Positions 50,301 to 55,381 of a DNA stretch of 64,000 bases are shown here, piece after piece. The DNA is from Cynocephalus volans (lineage: Eukaryota > Chordata > Mammalia > Dermoptera > Cynocephalidae): contig NC_084478.1 of the NCBI RefSeq assembly GCF_027409185.1, positions 80,955,624 to 81,019,623 of the forward strand, written 5' to 3'. The notes below the pieces were generated by a model, which ran no database searches, was not told the origin of the DNA, and saw nothing but the letters and a program-made list of their open reading frames with translations. A program made the position numbers and the translations under genes. Every line of letters starts with the position of its first letter. The stretch's first letter is position 1.

Positions 50301-53171
50301 CACCCAGAAGACACAGGCCCTCGATGACCCTGAAGCCTCTCTGCCTAACCTAGCGATAACATTTTCGCGGCCCTCTCTACCTGGAAACCAGCTCCCAAAG
50401 TCTTCCTGCCTGCACCGGCACCCGGATTCCCTCTGCAGGCCCCCAGCCCTTCAGCATCCCACACCACTAGTTGCTGATGGTCTGCTCTCTGTCTGCACTC
50501 CAGGGAGTGGCTGCCTGCTGGCTCTGGGACTGCACACAAACTTCTCTGCTACCCAGCAGGCTGGACTACACCTTCCCCAAAGGTCTAGTCTAAACTTCAG
50601 CCTTGGGGAGGAAGTGTCCGTCCAAGTTTGTCCTCCCTTGGGTCCTCTCCCTTAGCCCTAGAGTAACATAGGGGTTTCCTTATACCTTATCTCATTTATT
50701 GGTTTAATATTTCTTTATATTAAAATCTCTTTATATTAAAAAGCAGGGGATACTCAGAATGTTACAGAGACAGGAAAAGAGGGTGGATGACAGGCTGAGA
50801 GTGGGTGATAGGACAAGGGTGGGCAACAGAAAGAGAATGGGTGAAAGGGGTGACAGAGGGACACAGTGGGAAGGATGACAGAGACGGAAAGAGGGTGGGA
50901 TGGCAGAAGAGCAAGTGGACAGCAGAGAAAATGGACGATGCTGTGAGTGGGTGGGTGAATGTGAACAAGTGTGTGACAGAGAGAGAGAGGTGGGTGACAG
51001 TCGAGAGAAGTGGGTACTGGATGACAAAGAGACAATGGGAGAGAGACTAAGAGAGAATGAGAGACAGAATATGAGTGCCAGAGAGGGAGTGTGGGCAACA
51101 GAGAGAGAATATATGCCAGAGAAAGAGAAGAGAGTTGGGCAACAGAGAGCACAAGTGGGCATCAGAGTGAGAGTGTGGGCAAGAGAGGGGCTGGTAGGCA
51201 GGTATCATCGAGGGAGAGCATGACTGACACAGAGTGTGTCACACAGTCGCTGTACGTGACAGAAGATGAAGGTGGGTCAAAAAGAAAACGTGTGCCGAGT
51301 CTGTGACAAGTGTCAGTTTTCTTTCAGTGCTTACATAGCAGAGACAGACAGTCAGGAAAGGACAGGGACAGAAAGGGGAGAGAGGGAGGGAGAAAGAGAC
51401 AGATTATGTGAGTGGGATTGTGCCTAAGAGCAGAAATATGAGCAATAGAGGGGAGCAATAATCAGCTACAATGTATATCGACAAAATAAAATTAAAAAAA
51501 ATAAATAAATAAATAAATAAAAAAAAGAAATATGAGCAATAGAGAAGGGGATGCTTTGTGCTAGGAGGTAAGATGTGAGGGCATTTGTAAGAGGACAGGA
51601 GAGAGTGAAGAAGATTAGGAGAAATAGAACAGGGATTGTAAGAGTTGAGGGGTCATGAGAGACAGGGGAACTGTGAGAGGAAGAAAGGTAGGAACTGCGA
51701 GAGAGGAAGATGATGATTGTGAGAGAAGGGGGTGATTGTTGCAGGGAGTGGGAGACAGACTGTTTGAGAATTTCCAGGAGAGAAGTGGGAGCGAGTGAGA
51801 GACAAGTGGCAGTGTGAGAGGCACAGTGCCAGGAAATCAGTGCAGAGAGGTCCACTTGCTTGCTCAGTGAAAGGGGGGAATAGACTAAAGGTCCTAAGCC
51901 TCAGTAGCCCCATTCCCCGCATGAGAAAATTTTGAGGTTCAGAATAGTCAAGTGACTTGCTTGAAGTCACCCGGCTAGCAAGCGGCAAAGCCGTAATTTG
52001 AACCCAAAATGACCCAACTCTAAAGCCAGTATTCTATCACACCACACTGCCTTCCTTTGTTCTCCCCAAGTCTTCCTTAAGGAAGTAATGTAACTAATCC
52101 AAATATGTGCTTTTACTCCTCTGTAAGGAGGCCTTTTGACTTTTAACAGCCTTAAAGACATTCTTTTTTTTTTTTTTCTGGAAAGGGAGACAGAACGATT
52201 CCACTGCCCCTATTTATGTTTGTACTACACCAAAATTAAAAACCTCTGTGCATTAGAAGACATAATCAACACAGTGAAAAGGCAAACTACAGAACTGGAG
52301 AAAATATGTGTAAATCATATATCTGGTAAGGGATCAATATCGAGAATATATAAAGGACTCACCAACAACAAAAAAACCCGACTAAAAAATGAGCAAAGAA
52401 CTCGAATAGACTTTTCTCCAACAAAGACATACAATTGAGCTAATAAGCATATGAAATGGTCAATAAGCATACGAAATTGCCAATAAGCATATGAAAAGAT
52501 CCTCAAAATCACTGATCATTAGGGAAATGCAACTCTAAACTACAATGAGATACCATTTCATTCCCATTAAGATGGTTAGTATCTAAAAAACAAATAACAA
52601 GTGTTGGCGAAGATGTGGAGAAATTGGAACCCTTGTACACTGTTGGTAGAAATATAAAATGCTGTAGCCACTCCAGAAACAGCATGGCGGTTCCTCAAAA
52701 AATTAAAAATAGAATCACCACACGATCCAGCAATTCCACTTCTGCAAATACGTGTATCCAGAAGAAATGAAAGCACGATCTCAAAAAGATATTTACATGC
52801 CTATCCCCTTAGGCCTGGGGCTTTGTAGGCTGGAAGTATTCAAATAGGGTTTACAAATTCCGGCTCTCAGGGAGCTCATACCGGAGGATTATTTGACCAA
52901 AAAAGCGGAGGCTCCTAGGCTTTAGAAATCCGGTCACCGTTCAAAGTTGATTGCCACGGCCTACACTGAGAGCGCGGCTGCGCGACTCACACGGCTCTGC
53001 CTCAGCAGTTTGGGCCCCTGGGACCGTCCGAGGGCCACCCAACACCAACCCCCACTCCGGGCCAGGGCCTGCGAGCTAGACCCGCCTGGCGGCCCAGACA
53101 TACCTCACGTAACGGGCAACCTGCTCTGGGCTCAAGGCCTCGGGTTCCGCGACCCCTCCGGGAGCCTCCAT
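24267..53171 (-). CDS. ERCC6L: ERCC6L (PICH), SNF2-family DNA translocase, two coding exons
   Basis: Exon 1 (53171-53104) and exon 2 (27972-24267) join to 3774 nt: 1257 codons plus stop (human about 1250). Family knowledge: PICH is a Plk1-interacting ATPase that coats ultrafine anaphase bridges at centromeres and uses ATP to translocate along stretched DNA. Visible order: N-terminal TPR (about 24-60), SNF2 ATPase with Walker A DDMGLGKT (Lys128) and DEAH at 228-231, TGTP at 256-259, helicase C domain ending [21 protein letters not shown], the PICH-family domain ([13 protein letters not shown]...), a long acidic Ser-rich tail, and a C-terminal TPR (about 1206-1250). The S-T-P Plk1-docking site is at about 1067-1069. 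One phase-2 intron of 25.1 kb splits Arg23. Confidence 0.97.
27995..28069. repeat. (TTTA)n / (TG)23 microsatellite next to ERCC6L acceptor
   Basis: On the plus strand: (AAAT)n at 27986-28006, (AC)23 at 28007-28053, then (AGAT)n. On the ERCC6L sense strand this is (TG)23 followed by (TTTA)n, ending some 20-34 nt before the 3' splice site of exon 2. Confidence 0.95.
28188..28298 (+). mobile_element. Monomeric tRNA-Ile-derived SINE
   Basis: GGGCTGGCCAATTTTAGCTCAGTTGG..TTAGAGCATAGTGTTATAAACC..GGGTTCAGACCCC..ACCAGCCAGCTGCC plus A-rich tail. Intronic to ERCC6L. Confidence 0.85.
28390..29140 (+). mobile_element. L2-like LINE reverse-transcriptase fossil
   Basis: Contains CAGAGGACTCAGTCCTGGGACTTCTTCTC (a degraded VPQGSVLGPLL), CATGACTCCCAAATCACTCTCTCC, GCCTTCTGGACATCTCCACTTG and CATCTCTGGCCTGGATAATTG. 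These are L2 ORF2 landmarks in sense order. Confidence 0.7.
29165..30375 (+). mobile_element. Old L1 ORF2 C-terminus and 3' UTR
   Basis: Runs from GGATGCCAAAACAATTCACTGGGG through GAGATACCACTTCACATCC, ATGATATAAGAATTCTACTCCTAGG and AATATTATGCAGCC to AATTTATGGTATG and CTCAATAAAGATGTTAACC. A G run (about 18) at 29391-29406 interrupts it, and a colugo SINE at about 30163-30328 splits its 3' terminus. No open frame is left. Confidence 0.85.
30163..30328 (-). mobile_element. Dimeric tRNA-Ile SINE (antisense)
   Basis: Poly-A/T junction followed by GATGACCAGTAAGGGGATC...GAGCCACGGGCCGGCC. Both units are complete. It inserted in the 3' UTR of the old L1. Confidence 0.9.
30390..30640 (+). mobile_element. 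L2/MIR-like old repeat
   Basis: GGCATTCCGAGCCCTCCCTGATACAGCC, CTTGCCACTTCCTGCC and CTTCCTGGAATGTGC resemble the L2 3' region. Diverged. Confidence 0.5.
30645..30815. mobile_element. MER5-like hAT fossil
   Basis: Phrases GGGCTTGTTAATACAGATTG, TGGGCCCCATCATCAG, TGTGGCCCAGGAATTTGC and TTCCCAGGTGATGCTAATGC follow the MER5 pattern. Confidence 0.7.
30820..31500. other. ERCC6L intron, nothing recognised
   Basis: AT-rich intronic sequence with no recognisable gene, RNA or repeat. Confidence 0.4.
31505..31720. mobile_element. Tigger/pogo-like MITE
   Basis: Inverted ends GCTGAGCATCCCTAATCC and GGATACTCAATCTGTA, with interior AAATCTGAAATGCTCCAAAATCTG and GGTCCCAAGCATTTCAG. This matches a known mammalian TcMar-Tigger MITE pattern. 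A second, rearranged copy is at 34705-34922. Confidence 0.65.
31847..32712 (+). mobile_element. Old L1 (L1M) 3' UTR
   Basis: Phrases GGATTATGAGTCAAAAGTATAAAATAAATATCC, CTTTACAGTGGAG, ATAATGTAACATACTAATGTAAGATG and GAACTCTGTGCTATCTTTGC end with AAAATAAAAAGTTTATTG, the canonical end of L1M 3' UTRs. Confidence 0.75.
32715..33437. other. ERCC6L intron, nothing recognised
   Basis: No recognisable gene or clear repeat. The small open frames here lack domains. Confidence 0.4.
33455..33624 (-). mobile_element. Dimeric tRNA-Ile SINE (antisense)
   Basis: Poly-T, GATGACCGGTAAGGGGATC, two units, GAGCCACGGGCCGGCCCC. The 17-bp target-site duplication GGACACTGCTGCTTTCT / GGACACCACTGCTTTCT (33438-33454, 33625-33641) has two mismatches, so this is an older insertion than the perfect ones. 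Confidence 0.92.
33642..34700. other. ERCC6L intron, nothing recognised
   Basis: No coding exon, RNA gene or assigned repeat. Confidence 0.4.
34705..34922. mobile_element. Tigger/pogo-like MITE, rearranged copy
   Basis: Starts CAGATTGAATATCCCTTATCC, then GGGACCAGAAGTGTTTCAG and CAGGCTGAGCATCCCTAATCTG, and ends GGATGCTCGACCTGTA. Same family as 31505-31720. Confidence 0.65.
35302..35398 (-). mobile_element. Ultra-short L1 3' insertion (antisense)
   Basis: 97 bp: poly-T, ATTTTATTTTGTCGATATAC, TGGCTGATTATTGCTCCCC, then the pyrimidine tract ending CCCCTCCCCCCC. The 12-bp target-site duplication GATAAGTCTTTT is perfect at 35290-35301 and 35399-35410. It is 5'-truncated inside the G-rich 3' UTR tract. 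Confidence 0.93.
35410..35880. other. ERCC6L intron, short repeats only
   Basis: A short (AATCAA)n array lies at about 35417-35442. Nothing else is recognised; 35780-35880 reads like a degraded L1 3' fragment. Confidence 0.4.
35886..37835 (+). mobile_element. HAL1-like element (L1 ORF1 without ORF2)
   Basis: A 5' UTR-like start (CATCAAGATGGCAGAATAG) leads to an L1 ORF1p-like protein. 36787-37098 encodes [20 protein letters not shown]...[20 protein letters not shown], the L1 RNA-recognition and C-terminal domains. In another frame (from about 37075) the reading continues [20 protein letters not shown]..., to TAG near 37265, so one frameshift is present. No endonuclease or reverse transcriptase follows; an L1-type 3' end (GTACCCCACAAAATAAATAT) comes within 600 bp. 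This is the layout of HAL1 half-L1 elements, which depend on L1 enzymes. Numerous indels show it is dead. Confidence 0.72.
37838..38400 (+). mobile_element. Old L1 3' UTR fragments
   Basis: AAGCAGTGTGATTTCACTTATACG, GTGGTTGCCTGTGGAGATGG, GGGTAATAATAGTGTTC and AAATTTTACTTCAAAAG are L1M 3' UTR phrases. A poly-A run follows at 38408-38428. Confidence 0.65.
38480..38885 (+). mobile_element. L2-like LINE fossil
   Basis: CAACAACCTCCATATTACC, AAATCCAATGGCCACTTCTTAG, TTTCTTGACCTTTCTG and ACCACTGACCACTACCTCCC follow the L2 ORF2 order. Frame destroyed. Confidence 0.65.
38888..39280 (+). mobile_element. MaLR/MLT-like solo LTR
   Basis: Characteristic run: ACCTATGAATGTGACCTTATTTGG, GGGTTTTTGCAGATGTAATC, AAGTTAAGATGAGGTCATAC, AGACACAGAGAGG, AACCCTGCTGACACCTTG and AACTGTGAGAGAATAAATTTC. 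The AATAAA lies near the 3' end as expected of an LTR. Confidence 0.8.
39285..39370. mobile_element. Mariner-type MITE
   Basis: Left arm GGTTACTTCAAAAAGTTCATGG, right arm CATAAACTTTTTTAAGTACTC, about 80 bp, flanked by TA-rich sequence. The only uninterrupted copy besides 59748-59830. Confidence 0.85.
39371..39645 (-). mobile_element. Old L1 3' UTR, antisense
   Basis: AACATAAAATTTGCCATTTTGACC, AAGTGTACAATGGCATTAA, ATAACATGCAACCATCACC and TAGGTGGAATCATATA follow the reversed L1M 3' UTR. Confidence 0.75.
39650..40595. other. ERCC6L intron, nothing recognised
   Basis: No gene, RNA or assigned repeat seen. Confidence 0.4.
40600..41215 (-). mobile_element. Old L1 ORF2 fragment, antisense
   Basis: Reverse-complement translation recalls ORF2 after the RT core (the FADD region onward), for example the reverse of AACTTTGTTCTTTTTCAAG and CATGAAAACAGTATATC. 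It abuts a sense L1 fragment head to head. Both contain overlapping parts of ORF2, so these are two insertions rather than one twin-primed one. Confidence 0.75.
41218..43066 (+). mobile_element. Old L1 ORF2 fragment, sense
   Basis: Starts at the RT (AACATTGATGTAAAAATCCTC, GACCAAGTGGGATTTATTCC) and runs through a degraded catalytic box (TCATAGATGGTATGATG) to the C-terminal Cys region (AAGTGTTGGAAAGGATGTGG, GTGCACTGTTGGTGGGAATG). Many stops; it ends at about 43066. Confidence 0.88.
43067..43606. other. Possible LTR-like insert
   Basis: Replaces the expected L1 3' continuation. It starts TGAAAGGGACCC and includes CCCTAGGAGATAAGGACTCC and TGATATAAAGAGGGCAG (TATA-like). It may be a solo LTR, but the family is not recognised and the ends are not proven. 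Confidence 0.35.
43620..43793 (+). mobile_element. Dimeric tRNA-Ile SINE
   Basis: Close to consensus in both units (GGTGCTGATAACACCAAGGC; GGTGCTGACAACACCAAGCC) with a 22-nt A tail. The 13-bp target-site duplication AAGAATGATGGTA is perfect at 43607-43619 and 43794-43806. Apparently recent. Confidence 0.95.
43811..43990 (+). mobile_element. Dimeric tRNA-Ile SINE, variant right unit
   Basis: Lies immediately after the previous copy. The right unit reads GGTTAGCTCACTTGGGAGAG, that is, left-unit or monomer-like sequence in place of the usual GGTTCGCTCACTGGCTGAG, which suggests unit exchange. Confidence 0.9.
43991..44575. other. ERCC6L intron, unassigned
   Basis: No coding exon. It may belong to an old interspersed repeat that I cannot name. 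Confidence 0.35.
44587..44680 (+). mobile_element. Ultra-short L1 3' insertion (sense)
   Basis: 94 bp: GGGGGGAGGGAGAAGGGAGG, GGTTTTGGTGATGGGGAGC, AATGTATATCGACAAAATAA and a poly-A tail. The 11-bp target-site duplication AAAAGCAATTA is perfect at 44576-44586 and 44681-44691. The 5' end lies exactly in the G-rich tract. Confidence 0.94.
44692..44885 (+). mobile_element. Old L1 3' UTR-like fragment
   Basis: AGATGATATCAAGGAATTAG, AGAGACGTATACTGGAGTATTTAAGGG, ATGATGTCTAGGGATTTAC; similar to 56225-56510. Confidence 0.55.
44886..45570 (-). mobile_element. L2-like LINE fossil, antisense
   Basis: TCAGGAGAGTGAGGGGTTC, GAAGTGATCAATTCTGTCAAATAC, GATGAGGGCTGAAAACTGACTG and GTTATTGATGACCTTGAC correspond to reversed L2 ORF2. 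Confidence 0.65.
45700..46650 (-). mobile_element. MaLR-like LTR (antisense), interrupted by a second LTR
   Basis: The outer part (45700-45961 and 46389-46650) reads TATTAGTTTCCATCGCTGCTG...GGTTAGAAGCC and resumes CCTTCTCACATGGCATC...GGGGGGCCATTATTCTGCC. The reversed MaLR arrangement is split by the inner LTR at about 45962-46388. Confidence 0.75.
45962..46388 (-). mobile_element. Inner MaLR-like solo LTR (antisense)
   Basis: TGTATTAGTCCGTTCCTGTTG...ACTGGGTAATTTATAAAG...CCTTGACTGCCG...AATTCAATCCACTACA. It has TG...CA termini and CCATg/CCATt flanks consistent with a short target-site duplication. Confidence 0.75.
46709..46873 (-). mobile_element. Dimeric tRNA-Ile SINE (antisense)
   Basis: GATGACTGGTTAGGGGATC...GAGCCACGGGCCGGCCC with the target-site duplication AAAAAGTTAAAGTT on both sides (about 46695-46708, 46874-46887). 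Confidence 0.92.
47117..47305 (+). mobile_element. Dimeric tRNA-Ile SINE, CTGCTGAC subfamily
   Basis: The right unit carries GGTTGGCTCACTTCGGAGAG and GCTGCTGACAACACC, also found at 61169-61339. It has a long A tail (more than 30). The target-site duplication AAAAAGTCTGATTC lies at about 47103-47116 and 47306-47319. Confidence 0.93.
47320..48110. other. ERCC6L intron, nothing recognised
   Basis: 47335-47640 has an LTR-like flavour (TCCCTTCCCTGCTCTC, AATAAACCTTTTAATAACC) but cannot be assigned. No gene seen. Confidence 0.35.
48114..49078 (+). mobile_element. Old L1 ORF2 C-terminus and 3' UTR
   Basis: AAAATAGGCAACAGATCTTAAC, CAAAGAAATGCAAATTAAAACC, CAAGTGCTGGCAATGATGTGG, CCATATGACCCAGCAATTCC, and end AATTGTATGGTATATGAAC...CTCGATGAAGCTG. 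Confidence 0.87.
50203..50216 (+). promoter_or_regulatory. CTCF-like motif
   Basis: TCAGTAGAGGGCGC fits the CTCF core CCASYAGRKGGCRS at 13 of 14 positions. It lies in the non-purine segment between the two minisatellite blocks. Occupancy is not shown by sequence alone. Confidence 0.45.
51451..51525 (+). mobile_element. Smallest L1 3' insertion
   Basis: Only about 42 bp of L1 sequence (GGGAGCAATAATCAGCTAC, AATGTATATCGACAAAATAA) plus an A/AAAT-rich tail. The perfect 19-bp target-site duplication AGAAATATGAGCAATAGAG lies at 51432-51450 and 51526-51544. Confidence 0.93.
51890..52055 (+). mobile_element. MIR SINE fragment
   Basis: CATGAGAAAATTTTGAGGTTCAG, CAAGTGACTTGCTTGAAGTCACCC, AGCAAGCGGCAAAGCC and AATTTGAACCCAAAATGACC: MIR 3' half. 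Confidence 0.75.
52225..52795 (+). mobile_element. Old L1 ORF2 C-terminal fragment
   Basis: AACCTCTGTGCATTAGAAGAC, GAGCAAAGAACTCGAATAGAC, AAGTGTTGGCGAAGATGTGG and CACACGATCCAGCAATTCC. It stops about 350 bp before ERCC6L exon 1. Confidence 0.85.
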
Positions 53172-53650
53172 GACCAGCGTGCACGGTTCCGACTATCTCG
53201 GCGGGAGGTTTGCGTTTGAATTTCGCTTGTTCCCGCCCCGCGCATGCTCTGTGCGCATACGGGAAGGGCAGGGCCAACCTTCGACCTCACGGCCAGCCAA
53301 TCCACGGCCCCGCGCTGCGGCGCCACCGCCTGAGCCCCGCCCACGAAGGTCGCAAGCCTGCACCTACGCGCGCCGAGGCTAGGCGGCGATCACGCTCCGC
53401 GTAGCGCCGAGTGGATGGCCTGATGCTGTGGTCCCTCGCATTTTCACTCCAATCCGAGCCATGCTGCGGCGAACTCGTGTGTGTGTACGCGAGCGTGTGT
53501 GCTATCCTTGTGAGTATCAGGATACTGTGTGACCTCCGTCAGTGTAGTGGCCACTGGAGACCTCCGGGCCTGCGACCCCAGAACCCCCGGATACCCTCCC
53601 TTTCTTGCTAGCCTGTGCCCGGCACTGAGCATGCTTTGAATTCAAACACC
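52930..53650 (-). promoter_or_regulatory. ERCC6L: ERCC6L CpG-rich promoter with cell-cycle-type motifs
   Basis: GC-rich and CpG-dense around exon 1. Upstream of the ATG (higher coordinates, minus strand) are TTCAAA/TTTGAA at 53215-53220, a CHR-like element; E2F-like GGGCGGGAA at about 53231-53239; an NRF1-like TGCGCACAGAGCATGCGCG at about 53241-53259; and an inverted CCAAT box (AGCCAAT on the plus strand near 53295). Family knowledge: CHR plus CCAAT plus E2F elements drive G2/M genes through DREAM/MuvB and NF-Y, which suits a mitotic factor. No TATA box is seen. Confidence 0.7.
53104..53171 (-). CDS. ERCC6L: ERCC6L coding exon 1
   Basis: Minus strand: GTC-ATG-GAG (G at -3 and +4), then [22 protein letters not shown] and two bases (AG) of Arg23, followed by donor GTATGT at 53103-53098. 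68 nt. It aligns with the human N-terminus (EAEALSPEQAA...YLR) and joins in frame to exon 2. Too short to stand out as an open frame. Confidence 0.95.
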
Positions 53651-53654
53651 CCGG

Positions 53655-54065
53655 GAGGCGTAGTCTCCGTGACTCATATTGAAGAAGGGTCTTCAGGAAC
53701 CAAGCCAAAGCCTTCATTTAAGAAATAAGTACCCGCCAGAAAAAAAGAGAGAAAGAAATAGCACTGTGATCATTTCTTCAGAAGGTCCAACTGAGATGTA
53801 GTCACATTTTCAAAGGTAGATCTCAGGGCTTAGGAAAATGTGGTGATTGAGTTTAAGCGGCTTTCTAGGGCGACGTTAAACAGGAGGTTGTGGGCCGACA
53901 AAAATTGTCCTTGTTCAAGTACTGGTGAGAACATGGACATTATGATTCCTCAAGCACTAATTTAGCATTCATTATTTGAAAAGTCAGCTATTGCCCCAGT
54001 CATATACCATATGTCCAGAAGACTTTAAACTCTTTATAAAATTCATAGACTGTTAGGTGTTAAAA
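53655..54065. other. Intergenic, nothing recognised
   Basis: Upstream flank of the ERCC6L promoter; no repeat or gene recognised. Confidence 0.4.
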
Positions 54066-54069
54066 GGGA

Positions 54070-54260
54070 TCTTAGAGAAGATGGGCTGTTTTCTTGGTTT
54101 GTGTACTATGATTATCCCCATTTTTCAGATATGGAAACTGAGGCTCAGGGAAATAAAATGACTTCACCATAGGTTCCCGAGCTAGGAAATGGCAAAGCCA
54201 GAATTCAGTGTCAGATTGATATGGACACAAATCCGTGCTCTTTCACTGTGACACATTGCC
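54070..54260 (+). mobile_element. MIR SINE
   Basis: GATTATCCCCATTTTTCAGATATGGAAACTGAGGCTCAGGG, then TGACTTCACCATAGG, GCTAGGAAATGGCAAAGCC and AATTCAGTG. Confidence 0.85.
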
Positions 54261-54427
54261 TATTGCTGGAAAGAAAAGGGGAGTGGTGGGAAATGAGGTT
54301 GATGAGGTCGTTGGAGGCCAGGTTGAGAAGGAGCTCGTTTACCCTGCTGAAATGTTGAATGACATCTTTTCCTAGAGGCAAGTTTGGACTGGGATGTGCT
54401 ATGGTCTGAATGTCTCCCCAAACTCAT

Positions 54428-54871
54428 GATAACCAAAAGAACCTGCTCTGACCAGGTCGGCTAAATTATGGTGCCTTGGGAGATCTGGGATAAGTCACCT
54501 GGCCTGGAAAACGTTATCATAAGACCGATTTACTTAGAAGCAGCCATAATGGTGACAGAAAGCCATAAAATAACCTAGAATACTTCTTGTTACCCTTACC
54601 CTAGATCCCTGCATGTAGGTTGTAACCTAGTAACAACCCCAAATCTATCTATCCTGTACAACCAATAGAAAACCTGATGAAGTAATTAGACGGGGATGTC
54701 TTTCTCTCTCTCTCCTTTGGCCCTTCCCCCTTCCTGTGATTATAAAATATTAAAATATTAAGCTCTCCTGGCCCTCTTTGGAACACATTTTTTAGGGTTC
54801 CCTGATCTATGTGTCTCCTTGGTTGCAATTGCTATATGTATTTGGCCTCAGTTTCTTTTTTGGTTAATACT
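54428..54871 (+). mobile_element. LTR-like insert within the MaLR LTR
   Basis: About 444 bp with GATTATAAAATATTAAAATATTAAGC (TATA-like), a preceding (TC)n/C-rich stretch and GGAACACATTTTTTAGGGTTCCC. The general look is a gammaretrovirus-type solo LTR. The imperfect ends TGATAACC...GGTTAATA and the lack of a clear target-site duplication leave this unproven. Confidence 0.45.
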
Positions 54872-54917
54872 TGTGCTGAAACTTAATTCCCACGTGGTGG
54901 TATTAGGAGGTAGGGCA

Positions 54918-55078
54918 ACTCCAGCCTGTGGTCTAGCTGTTAAGATTCTGCACTTTTACCCAGGTGGCATGGGTTCGATTCCCAGTGGGGTGGGGGCCAG
55001 TCCCTTGGAGATGAAAGTTCCTTCAGAATGTTAATGTCCAGGAAATCAGTTTAAAAAGGTGTGTGTGGGGGGGTGTGT
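54918..55078 (+). mobile_element. tRNA-Glu-like insert, possible SINE
   Basis: 54920-54995 resembles tRNA-Glu: TGTGGTCTAGCTGTTAAGATTC (D arm), a CTGC..CCAGG-type anticodon arm and GGGTTCGATTCCC (perfect B box). The acceptor stem does not pair well. It is followed by about 65 bp of unfamiliar body and a (TG)n/G-rich tail. Could be a lone SINE of an unlisted family or a retro-tRNA. Confidence 0.5.
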
Positions 55079-55381
55079 TTTGGGAGGTTATTAATTTTTA
55101 GTGCCTTATGAAATGGCTGGAGGGAACTATTTAGGTCCTTTTTGCTCTTCTGCCCTTCCACCTTGTAAAGACGTAGCATTCCTCCCCTGAGAGGATGCAC
55201 AGCAAAGTGTCATCTTGGAAGCAGAGAGCAACCAAACTTCACCAGACACTAATCCTGCTGGTGCCTTCATCTTGGGCTTTTCAGCATCCAGAACCGTTAG
55301 AAATAAATTCCTATTGTTTATAAATTACCCAGTCTGGGGTAATTTGGGGTTTTTTGTTATAGCAGCACAAACAGACTAAGG

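Larger units (their letters stand above)
49080..51850. repeat. Purine-rich degenerate minisatellite domain
   Basis: The plus strand is almost pure A/G with irregular recurrences of GTGGGTGACAGAGAGAGA-like and GTGGGCAACAGAGAGAGA-like units (spacing about 20-40 bp). It occurs in two main blocks, 49080-50100 and 50755-51420, and a weaker continuation to 51850. A non-purine segment (50100-50750) and a mini-L1 (51451-51525) interrupt it. Long minus-strand open frames (up to 278 codons, only Leu/Ser/Pro/Cys/Phe-rich) arise because the purine strand yields few stops; they are not genes. Confidence 0.8.
54397..55380 (+). mobile_element. MaLR (MST/MLT-like) solo LTR with two insertions
   Basis: Starts TGCTATGGTCTGAATGTCTCC, resumes GTGCTGAAACTTAATTCCC...GGTGGTATTAGGAGGTAGGG, resumes again TTTTGGGAGGTTATTAATTTT, and ends AGAAATAAATTCCTATTGTT...TTGTTATAGCAGCACAAACAGAC. 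The order matches MaLR LTRs, broken by inserts at 54428-54871 and 54918-55078. Confidence 0.82.

Noticed and set aside
53002-53404. Several overlapping open frames on both strands around ERCC6L exon 1
   Set aside because: GC-rich island shadows; the only supported coding piece is the 68-nt exon 1.
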